From: Henricia sp. BOLD:AAB3569
Lineage: Eukaryota; Echinodermata; Asteroidea; Spinulosida; Echinasteridae
DNA length: 64,000 bases
NCBI GenBank assembly: GCA_037783545.1
Contig: JBBELK010000068.1
Location: forward strand, 620,001 to 684,000
Direction of reading: 5' to 3'
Shown here: one piece after another, positions 51,701 to 63,700 of the stretch
Position numbering within the stretch: position 1 is the first letter of the stretch
Layout of the letters: the number at the start of each line of letters is the position of its first letter
Notes under the pieces: generated by a model
The model's database searches: none
Told to the model about the DNA's origin: nothing
The model's input: only the letters and a program-made list of their open reading frames with translations
Program-made: the position numbers and the translations under genes

Positions 51701-54700
51701 TAAGGGGTGAAGTTCTTAGTACTTAGCACACGAGCATGACTTACCTGGACTTGTGGCCTTTGCTGGCAATGTTGCTTTGACCGTTGTTGTCTCTTCAGTT
51801 GTCGTACTAGATGGTGAAGTGACAACATTTATTGTGGTAACCTTCACTTTAGTGGGAACGGTTCCAGGCTGGTCTCTTACGGGTACTCCCGTGGAAAGCA
51901 CTATAGCACAAACAAAATTGATCACATTCAGTGAAATCACTACAAAACATTTTAAAAATGATTTACTCATATGCAACTGTGGCTCGCTTCTCTCTTGTAC
52001 CAAAAAAAGCATTAAAATCGACTGACCTTTGATACAGCCCAAAATTTCCACTCTCAGGTTCGTCGTGTTGGTCCCCGTAACTGCCACAACTTCCAGAAGG
52101 ACGCCAGTCACATCATCCAATAAAGGAATGTTAGGCAAGAGATAGGTCTCTGGTGATTGAGGCTTCAGAGTCAAAGTCACAACCTGCAATGAACATAGAA
52201 GCTTTTTCACATTAGTACACAGCCCGACAGCAAGTGATGACTATATTTTCTAAAGGATTTAGATAAATGAGCAGCAAGAATGATGAAGAGTATTCCAAAC
52301 GTACCGTTTTGCCTGTTTCTTGATCTGGAATTTCAGTGAAGCCGCTGTCTTCCGGGCCCTTGTAAGACACGATAAAGCTGACTACCACTGGCGCAACTGG
52401 CTCGACACCCCGTTCGTCGGCCACGAAGGTCAGCCTTATGCCTTTTACAACTGATGGTTTGGACAAGTCAGTGCTAAGCTTTGGTGCTTTCTTTCTGTCC
52501 TTCGAAATTGGTGCTGGTATCTTCCATGTTTTGGTTTTTGGGTCGATACTTGACTTGCCAGCAGAGACTTGAGTTACGTCAATTCCTGGTTCTTTATCCA
52601 TTGGCTCCAGGCAGTATCCTGGTGTTGTGGTGACGAGCGGAACAGAAGTCGTAACTTCAGTCAGCTCTTCACCGGCAGGTGTAGTCACAGTGGTAGTTTT
52701 CACTTCCTCAGTTGTGGTGACCGCACCAGTTGTAGTTTCAGTAACAGTGGAAACCACGTTTGTTGTTTGAGTTGCTGCAAGCAGAGAAAGAGAATTTCAT
52801 TTTAATACTGGTGAAGTCGATGGCACTTGAGAACCAAACAAGTATTAACATCAATGGTAAGGGGTGAAGTTCTTAGTACTTAGCACACGAGCATGACTTA
52901 CCTGGACTTGTGGCCTTTGCTGGCAATGTTGCTTTGACCGTTGTTGTCTCTTCAGTTGTCGTACTAGATGGTGAAGTGACAACATTTATTGTGGTAACCT
53001 TCACTTTAGTGGGAACGGTTCCAGGCTGGTCTCTTACGGGTACTCCCGTGGAAAGCACTATAGCACAAACAAAATTGATCACATTCAGTGAAATCACTAC
53101 AAAACATTTTAAAAATGATTTACTCATATGCAACTGTGGCTCGCTTCTCTCTTGTACCAAAAAAAGCATTAAAATCGACTGACCTTTGATACAGCCCAAA
53201 ATTTCCACTCTCAGGTTCGTCGTGTTGGTCCCCGTAACTGCCACAACTTCCAGAAGGACGCCAGTCACATCATCCAATAAAGGAATGTTAGGCAAGAGAT
53301 AGGTCTCTGGTGATTGAGGCTTCAGAGTCAAAGTCACAACCTGCAATGAACATAGAAGCTTTTTCACATTAGTACACAGCCCGACAGCAAGTGATGACTA
53401 TATTTTCTAAAGGATTTAGATAAATGAGCAGCAAGAATGATGAAGAGTATTCCAAACGTACCGTTTTGCCTGTTTCTTGATCTGGAATTTCAGTGAAGCC
53501 GCTGTCTTCCGGGCCCTTGTAAGACACGATAAAGCTGACTACCACTGGCGCAACTGGCTCGACACCCCGTTCGTCGGCCACGATGGTCAGCCTTATGCCT
53601 TTTACAACTGATGGTTTGGACAAGTCAGTGCTAAGCTTTGGTGCTTTCTTTCTGTCCTCCGAAATTGGTGCTGGTATCTTCCATGTTTTGGTTTTAGGGT
53701 CGATACTTGACTTGCCAGCAGAGACTTGAGTTACGTCAATTCCTGGTTCTTTATCCATTGGCTCCAGGCAGTATCCTGGTGTTGTGGTGACGAGCGGAAC
53801 AGAAGTCGTAACTTCAGTCAGCTCTTCACCGGCAGGTGTTGTCACAGTGGTAGTTTTCACTTCCTCAGTTGTGGTGACCGCACCAGTTGTAGTTTCAGTA
53901 ACAGTGGAAACCACGTTTGTTGTTTGAGTTGCTGCAAGCAGAGAAAGAGAATTTCATTTTAATACTGGTGAAGTCGATGGCACTTGAGAACCAAACAAGT
54001 ATTAACATCAATGGTAAGGGGTGAAGTTCTTAGTACTTAGCACACGAGCATGACTTACCTGGACTTGTGGCCTTTGCTGGCAATGTTGCTTTGACCGTTG
54101 TTGTCTCTTCAGTTGTCGTACCAGATGGTGAAGTGACAACATTTATTGTGGTAACCTTCACTTCAGTGGGAACGGTTCCAGGCTGGTCTCTTACGGGTAC
54201 TCCCGTGGAAAGCACTATAGCACAAACAAAATTGATCACATTCAGTGAAATCACTACAAAACATTTTAAAAATGATTTACTCATATGCAACTGTGGCTCG
54301 CTTCCCTCTTGAACCAAAAAAAGCATTAAAATCGACTGACCTTTGATACAGCCCAAAATTTCCACTCTCAGGTTCGTCGTGTTGGTCCCCGTAACTGCCA
54401 CAACTTCCAGAAGGACACCAGTCACATCATCCAATAAAGGAATGTTAGGCAAGAGATAGGTCTCCGGTGATTGAGGCTTCAGAGTCAAAGTCACAACCTG
54501 CAATTAACATAGAAGCTTTTTCACATTAGTACACAGCCCGACAGCAAGTGATGACTATATTTTCTAAAGGATTTAGATGAGCAGCAAGAATGATGAAGAG
54601 TATTCCAAACGTACCGTTTTGCCTGTTTCTTGATCTGGAATTTCAGTGAAGCCGCTGTCTTCCGGGCCCTTGTAAGACACGATAAAGCTGACTACCACTG

Positions 54701-57700
54701 GCTCAACTGGCTCGACACCCCGTTCGTCGGCCACGATGGTCAGCCTTATGCCTTTTACAACTGATGGTTTGGACAAGTCAGTGCTAAGCTTTGGTGCTTT
54801 CTTTCTGTCCTCCGAAATTGGTGCTGGTATCTTCCATGTTTTGGTTTTTGGGTCGATACTTGACTTGCCAGCAGAGACTTGAGTTACGTCAATTCCTGGT
54901 TCTTTATCCATTGGCTCCAGGCAGTATCCTGGTGTTGTGGTGACGAGCGGAACAGAAGTCGTAACTTCAGTCAGCTCTTCACCGGCAGGTGTTGTCACAG
55001 TGGTAGTTTTCACTTCCTCAGTTGTGGTGACCGCACCAGTTGTAGTTTCAGTAACAGTGGAAACCACGTTTGTTGTTTGAGTTGCTGCAAGCAGAGAAAG
55101 AGAATTTCATTTTAATACTGGTAAAGTCGATGGCACTTGAGAACCAAACAAGTATTAACATCAATGGTAAGGGGTGAAGTTCTTGGTACTTAGCACACGA
55201 GCATGACTTACCTGGACTTGTGGCCTTTGCTGGCAATGTTGCTTTGACCGTTGTTGTCTCTTCAGTTGTCGTACCAGATGGTGAAGGGACAACATTTATT
55301 GTGGTAACCTTCACTTCAGTGGGAACGGTTCCAGGCTGGTCTCTTACGGGTACTCCCGTGGAAAGCACTATAGCACAAACAAAATTGATCACATTCAGTG
55401 AAATCACTACAAAACATTTTAAAAATGATTTACTCATATGCAACTGTTGCTCGCTTCTCTCTTGTACCAAAAAAAGCATTAAAATCGACTGACCTTTGAT
55501 ACAGCCCAAAATTTCCACTCTCAGGTTCGTCGTGTTGGTCCCCGTAACTGCCACAACTTCCAGAAGGACGCCAGTCACATCATCCAATAAAGGAATGTTA
55601 GGCAAGAGATAGGTCTCCGGTGATTGAGGCTTCAGAGTCAAAGTCACAACCTGCAATGAACATAGAAGCTTTTTCACATTAGTACACAGCCCGACAGCAA
55701 GTGATGACTATATTTTCTAAAGGATTTAGATAAATGAGCAGCAAGAATGATGAAGAGTATTCCAAACGTACCGTTTTGCCTGTTTCTTGATCTGGAATTT
55801 CAGTGAAGCCGCTGTCTTCCGGGCCCTTGTAAGACACGATAAAGCTGACTACCACTGGCGCAACTGGCTCGACACCCCGTTCGTCGGCCACGATGGTCAG
55901 CCTTATGCCTTTTACAACTGATGGTTTGGACAAGTCAGTGCTAAGCTTTGGTGCTTTCTTTCTGTCCTCCGAAATTGGTGCTGATATCTTCCATGTTTTG
56001 GTTTTTGGGTCGATACTTGACTTGCCAGCAGAGACTTGAATTACGTCAATTCCTGGTTCTTTATCCATTGGCTCCAGGCAGTATCCTGGTGTTGTGGTGA
56101 TGAGCGGAACAGAAGTCGTAACTTCAGTCAGCTCTTCACCGGCAGGTGTTGTCACAGTGGTAGTTTTCACTTCCTCAGTTGTGGTGACCGCACCAGTTGT
56201 AGTTTCAGTAACAGTGGAAACCACGTTTGTTGTTTGAGTTGCTGCAAGCAGAGAAAGAGAATTTCATTTTAATACTAGTGAAGTCGATGGCACTTGAGAA
56301 CCAAACAAGTATTAACATCAATGGTAAGGGGTGAAGTTCTTAGTACTTAGCACACGAGCATGACTTACCTGGACTTGTGGCCTTTGCTGGCAATGTTGCT
56401 TTGACCGTTGTTGTCTCTTCAGTTGTCGTACCAGATGGTGAAGTGACAACATTTATTGTGGTAACCTTCACTTTAGAGGGAACGGTTCCAGGCTGGTCTC
56501 TTACGGGTACTCCCGTGGAAAGCACTATAGCACAAACAAAATTGATCACATTCAGTGAAATCACTACAAAACATTTTTAAAATGATTTACTCATATGCAA
56601 CTGTGGCTCGCTTCTCTCTTGTACCAAAAAAAGCATTAAAATCGACTGACCTTTGATACAGCCCAAAATTTCCACTCTCAGGTTCGTCGTGTTGGTCCCC
56701 GTAACTGCCACAACTTCCAGAAGGACGCCAGTCACATCATCCAATAAAGGAATGTTAGGCAAGAGATAGGTCTCTGGTGATTGAGGCTTCAGAGTCAAAG
56801 TCACAACCTGCAATGAACATAGAAGCTTTTTCACATTAGTACACAGCCCGACAGCAAGTGATGACTATATTTTCTAAAGGATTTAGATAAATGAGCAGCA
56901 AGAATGATGAAGAGTATTCCAAACGTACCGTTTTGCCTGTTTCTTGATCTGGAATTTCAGTGAAGCCGCTGTCTTCCGGGCCCTTGTAAGACACGATAAA
57001 GCTGACTACCACTGGCGCAACTGGCTCGACACCCCGTTCGTCGGCCACGATGGTCAGCCTTATGCCTTTTACAACTGATGGTTTGGACAAGTCAGTGCTA
57101 AGCTTTGGTGCTTTCTTTCTGTCCTCCGAAATTGGTGCTGATATCTTCCATGTTTTGGTTTTTGGGTCGATACTTGACTTGCCAGCAGAGACTTGAGTTA
57201 CGTCAATTCCTGGTTCTTTATCCATTGGCTCCAGGCAGTATCCTGGTGTTGTGGTGATGAGCGGAACAGAAGTCGTAACTTCAGTCAGCTCTTCACCGGC
57301 AGGTGTTGTCACAGTGGTAGTTTTCACTTCCTCAGTTGTGGTGACCGCACCAGTTGTAGTTTCAGTAACAGTGGAAACCACGTTTGTTGTTTGAGTTGCT
57401 GCAAGCAGAGAAAGAGAATTTCATTTTAATACTGGTGAAGTCGATGGCACTTGAGAACCAAACAAGTATTAACATCAATGGTAAGGGGTGAAGTTCTTAG
57501 TACTTAGCACACGAGCATGACTTACCTGGACTTGTGGCCTTTGCTGGCAATGTTGCTTTGACCGTTGTTGTCTCTTCAGTTGTCGTACCAGATGGTGAAG
57601 TGACAACATTTATTGTGGTAACCTTCACTTTAGTGGGAGCGGTTCCAGGCTGGTCTCTTACGGGTACTCCCGTGGAAAGCACTATAGCACAAACAAAATT

Positions 57701-60700
57701 GATCACATTCAGTGAAATCACTACAAAACATTTTAAAAATGATTTACTCATATGCAACTGTGGCTCGCTTCTCTCTTGTACCAAAAAAAGCATTAAAATC
57801 GACTGACCTTTGATACAGCCCAAAATTTCCACTCTCAGGTTCGTCGTGTTGGTCCCCGTAACTGCCACAACTTCCAGAAGGACACCAGTCACATCATCCA
57901 ATAAAGGAATGTTAGGCAAGAGATAGGTCTCCGGTGATTGCGGCTTCAGAGTCAAAGTCACAACCTGCAATGAACATAGAAGCTTTTTCACATTAGTACA
58001 CAGCCCGACAGCAAGTGATGACTATATTTTCTAAAGGATTTAGATAAATGAGCAGCAAGAATGATGAAGAGTATTCCAAACGTACCGTTTTGCCTGTTTC
58101 TTGATCTGGAATTTCAGTGAAGCCGCTGTCTTCCGGGCCCTTGTAAGACACGATAAAGCTGACTACCACTGGCACAACTGGCTCGACACCCCGTTCGTCG
58201 GCCACGATGGTCAGCCTTATGCCTTTTACAACTGATGGTTTGGACAAGTCAGTGCTAAGCTTTGGTGCTTTCTTTCTGTCCTCCGAAATTGGTGCTGGTA
58301 TCTTCCATGTTTTGGTTTTAGGGTCGATACTTGACTTGCCAGCAGAGACTTGAGTTACGTCAATTCCTGGTTCTTTATCCATTGGCTCCAGGCAGTATCC
58401 TGGTGTTGTGGTGACGAGCGGAACAGAAGTCGTAACTTCAGTCAGCTCTTCACCGGCAGGTGTTGTCACAGTGGTAGTTTTCACTTCCTCAGTTGTGGTG
58501 ACCGCACCAGTTGTAGTTTCAGTAACAGTGGAAACCACGTTTGTTGTTTGAGTTGCTGCAAGCAGAGAAAGAGAATTTCATTTTAATACTGGTGAAGTCG
58601 ATGGCACTTGAGAACCAAACAAGTATTAACATCAATGGTAAGGGGTGAAGTTCTTAGTACTTAGCACACAAGCATGACTTACCTGGACTTGTGGCCTTTG
58701 CTGGCAATGTTGCTTTGACCGTTGTTGTCTCTTCAGTTGTCGTACCAGATGGTGAAGTGACAACATTTATTGTGGTAACCTTCACTTTAGTGGGAACGGT
58801 TCCAGGCTGGTCTCTTACGGGTACTCCCGTGGAAAGCACTATAGCACAAACAAAATTGATCACATTCAGTGAAATCACTACAAAACATTTTTAAAATGAT
58901 TTACTCATATGCAACTGTGGCTCGCTTCTCTCTTGTACCAAAAAAAGCATTAAAATCGACTGACCTTTGATACAGCCCAAAATTTCCACTCTCAGGTTCG
59001 TCGTGTTGGTCCCCGTAACTGCCACAACTTCCAGAAGGACACCAGTCACATCATCCAATAAAGGAATGTTAGGCAAGAGATAGCTCTCAGGTGATTGAGG
59101 CTTCAGAGTCAAAGTCACAACCTGCAATGAACATAGAAGCTTTTTCACATTAGTACACAGCCCGACAGCAAGTGATGACTATATTTTCTAAAGGATTTAG
59201 ATGAGCAGCAAGAATGATGAGGAGTATTCCAAACGTACCGTTTTGCCTGTTTCTTGATCTGGAATTTCAGTGAAGCCGCTGTCTTCCGGGCCCTTGTAAG
59301 ACACGATAAAGCTGACTACCAATGGCTCAACTGGCTCGACACCCCGTTCGTCGGCCACGATGGTCAGCCTTATGCCTTTTACAACTGATGGTTTGGACAA
59401 GTCAGTGCTAAGCTTTGGTGCTTTCTTTCTGTCCTCCGAAATTGGTGCTGGTATCTTCCATGTTTTGGTTTTAGGGTCGATACTTGACTTGCCAGCAGAG
59501 ACTTGAGTTACGTCAATTCCTGGTTCTTTATCCATTGGCTCCAGGCAGTATCCTGGTGTTGTGGTGACGAGCGGAACAGAAGTCGTAACTTCAGTCAGCT
59601 CTTCACCGGCAGGTGTTGTCACAGTGGTAGTTTTCACTTCCTCAGTTGTGGTGACCGCACCAGTTGTAGTTTCAGTAACAGTGGAAACCACGTTTGTTGT
59701 TTGAGTTGCTGCAAGCAGAGAAAGAGAATTTCATTTTAATACTGGTGAAGTCGATGGCACTTGAGAACCAAACAAGTATTAACATCAATGGTAAGGGGTG
59801 AAGTTCTTAGTACTTAGCACACGAGCATGACTTACCTGGACTTGTGGCCTTTGCTGGCAATGTTGCTTTGACCGTTGTTGTCTCTTCAGTTGTCGTACCA
59901 GATGGTGAAGTGACAACATTTATTGTGGTAACCTTCACTTCAGTGGGAACGGTTCCAGGCTGGTCTCTTACGGGTACTCCCGTGGAAAGCACTATAGCAC
60001 AAACAAAATTGATCACATTCAGTGAAATCACTACAAAACATTTTAAAAATGATTTACTCATATGCAACTGTGGCTCGCTTCTCTCTTGTACCAAAAAAAG
60101 CATTAAAATCGACTGACCTTTGATACAGCCCAAAATTTCCACTCTCAGGTTCGTCGTGTTGGTCCCCGTAACTGCCACAACTTCCAGAAGGACGCCAGTC
60201 ACATCATCCAATAAAGGAATGTTAGGCAAGAGATAGGTCTCTGGTGATTGAGGCTTCAGAGTCAAAGTCACAACCTGCAATGAACATAGAAGCTTTTTCA
60301 CATTAGTACACAGCCCGACAGCAAGTGATGACTATATTTTCTAAAGGATTTAGATAAATGAGCAGCAAGAATGATGAAGAGTATTCCAAACGTACCGTTT
60401 TGCCTGTTTCTTGATCTGGAATTTCAGTGAAGCCGCTGTCTTCCGGGCCCTTGTAAGACACGATAAAGCTGACTACCACTGGCGCAACTGGCTCGACACC
60501 CCGTTCGTCGGCCACGATGGTCAGCCTTATGCCTTTTACAACTGATGGTTTGGACAAGTCAGTGCTAAGCTTTGGTGCTTTCTTTCTGTCCTCCGAAATT
60601 GGTGCTGATATCTTCCATGTTTTGGTTTTTGGGTCGATACTTGACTTGCCAGCAGAGACTTGAGTTACGTCAATTCCTGGTTCTTTATCCATTGGCTCCA

Positions 60701-63700
60701 GGCAGTATCCTGGTGTTGTGGTGATGAGCGGAACAGAAGTCGTAACTTCAGTCAGCTCTTCACCGGCAGGTGTTGTCACAGTGGTAGTTTTCACTTCCTC
60801 AGTTGTGGTGACCGCACCAGTTGTAGTTTCAGTAACAGTGGAAACCACGTTTGTTGTTTGAGTTGCTGCAAGCAGAGAAAGAGAATTTCATTTTAATACT
60901 GGTGAAGTCGATGGCACTTGAGAACCAAACAAGTATTAACATCAATGGTAAGGGGCGAAGTTCTTAGTACTTAGCACACGAGCATGACTTACCTGGACTT
61001 GTGGCCTTTGCTGGCAATGTTGCTTTGACCGTTGTTGTCTCTTCAGTTGTCGTACCAGATGGTGAAGTGACAACATTTATTGTGGTAACCTTCACTTTAG
61101 AGGGAACGGTTCCAGGCTGGTCTCTTACGGGTACTCCCGTGGAAAGCACTATAGCACAAACAAAATTGATCACATTCAGTGAAATCACTACAAAACATTT
61201 TAAAAATGATTTACTCATATGCAACTGTGGCTCGCTTCTCTCTTGTACCAAAAAAAGCATTAAAATCGACTGACCTTTGATACAGCCCAAAATTTCCACT
61301 CTCAGGTTCGTCGTGTTGGTCCCCGTAACTGCCACAACTTCCAGAAGGACACCAGTCACATCATCCAATAAAGGAATGTTAGGCAAGAGATAGGTCTCCG
61401 GTGATTGCGGCTTCAGAGTCAAAGTCACAACCTGCAATGAACATAGAAGCTTTTTCACATTAGTACACAGCCCGACAGCAAGTGATGACTATATTTTCTA
61501 AAGGATTTAGATAAATGAGCAGCAAGAATGATGAAGAGTATTCCAAACGTACCGTTTTGCCTGTTTCTTGATCTGGAATTTCAGTGAAGCCGCTGTCTTC
61601 CGGGCCCTTGTAAGACACGATAAAGCTGACTACCAATGGCTCAACTGGCTCGACACCCCGTTCGTCGGCCACGATGGTCAGCCTTATGCCTTTTACAACT
61701 GATGGTTTGGACAAGTCAGTGCTAAGCTTTGGTGCTTTCTTTCTGTCCTCCGAAATTGGTGCTGGTATCTTCCATGTTTTGGTTTTTGGGTCGATACTTG
61801 ACTTGCCAGCAGAGACTTGAGTTACGTCAATTCCTGGTTCTTTATCCATTGGCTCCAGGCAGTATCCTGGTGTTGTGGTGACGAGCGGAACAGAAGTCGT
61901 AACTTCAGTCAGCTCTTCACCGGCAGGTGTTGTCACAGTGGTAGTTTTCACTTCCTCAGTTGTGGTGACCGCACCAGTTGTAGTTTCAGTAACAGTGGAA
62001 ACCACGTTTGTTGTTTGAGTTGCTGCAAGCAGAGAAAGAGAATTTCATTTTAATACTGGTGAAGTCGATGGCACTTGAGAACCAAACAAGTATTAACATC
62101 AATGGTAAGGGGTGAAGTTCTTAGTACTTAGCACACGAGCATGACTTACCTGGACTTGTGGCCTTTGCTGGCAATGTTGCTTTGACCGTTGTTGTCTCTT
62201 CAGTTGTCGTACCAGATGGTGAAGTGACAACATTTATTGTGGTAACCTTCACTTCAGTGGGAACGGTTCCAGGCTGGTCTCTTACGGGTACTCCGGTGGA
62301 AAGCACTATAGCACAAACAAAATTGATCACATTCAGTGAAATCACTACAAAACATTTTAAAAATGATTTACTCATATGCAACTGTGGCTCGCTTCTCTCT
62401 TGTACCAAAAAAAGCATTAAAATCGACTGACCTTTGATACAGCCCAAAATTTCCACTCTCAGGTTCGTCGTGTTGGTCCCCGTAACTGCCACAACTTCCA
62501 GAAGGACGCCAGTCACATCATCCAATAAAGGAATGTTAGGCAAGAGATAGGTCTCTGGTGATTGAGGCTTCAGAGTCAAAGTCACAACCTGCAATGAACA
62601 TAGAAGCTTTTTCACATTAGTACACAGCCCGACAGCAAGTGATGACTATATTTTCTAAAGGATTTAGATAAATGAGCAGCAAGAATGATGAAGAGTATTC
62701 CAAACGTACCGTTTTGCCTGTTTCTTGATCTGGAATTTCAGTGAAGCCGCTGTCTTCAGGGCCCTTGTAAGACACGATAAAGCTGACTACCACTGGCGCA
62801 ACTGGCTCGACACCCCGTTCGTCGGCCACGATGGTCAGCCTTATGCCTTTTACAACTGATGGTTTGGACAAGTCAGTGCTAAGCTTTGGTGCTTTCTTTC
62901 TGTCCTCCGAAATTGGTGCTGGTATCTTCCATGTTTTGGTTTTTGGGTCGATACTTGACTTGCCAGCAGAGACTTGAGTTACGTCAATTCCTGGTTCTTT
63001 ATCCATTGGCTCCAGGCAGTATCCTGGTGTTGTGGTGACGAGCGGAACAGAAGTCGTAACTTCAGTCAGCTCTTCACCGGCAGGTGTTGTCACAGTGGTA
63101 GTTTTCACTTCCTCAGTTGTGGTGACCGCACCAGTTGTAGTTTCAGTAACAGTGGAAACCACGTTTGTTGTTTGAGTTGCTGCAAGCAGAGAAAGAGAAT
63201 TTCATTTTAATACTGGTAAAGTCGATGGCACTTGAGAACCAAACAAGTATTAACATCAATGGTAAGGGGTGAAGTTCTTAGTACTTAGCACACGAGCATG
63301 ACTTACCTGGACTTGTGGCCTTTGCTGGCAATGTTGCTTTGACCGTTGTTGTCTCTTCAGTTGTCGTACCAGATGGTGAAGTGACAACATTTATTGTGGT
63401 AACCTTCACTTTAGTGGGAACGGTTCCAGGCTGGTCTCTTACGGGTACTCCCGTGGAAAGCACTATAGCACAAACAAAATTGATCACATTCAGTGAAATC
63501 ACTACAAAACATTTTAAAAATGATTTACTCATATGCAACTGTGGCTCGCTTCTCTCTTGTACCAAAAAAAGCATTAAAATCGACTGACCTTTGATACAGC
63601 CCAAAATTTCCACTCTCAGGTTCGTCGTGTTGGTCCCCGTAACTGCCACAACTTCCAGAAGGACACCAGTCACATCATCCAATAAAGGAATGTTAGGCAA

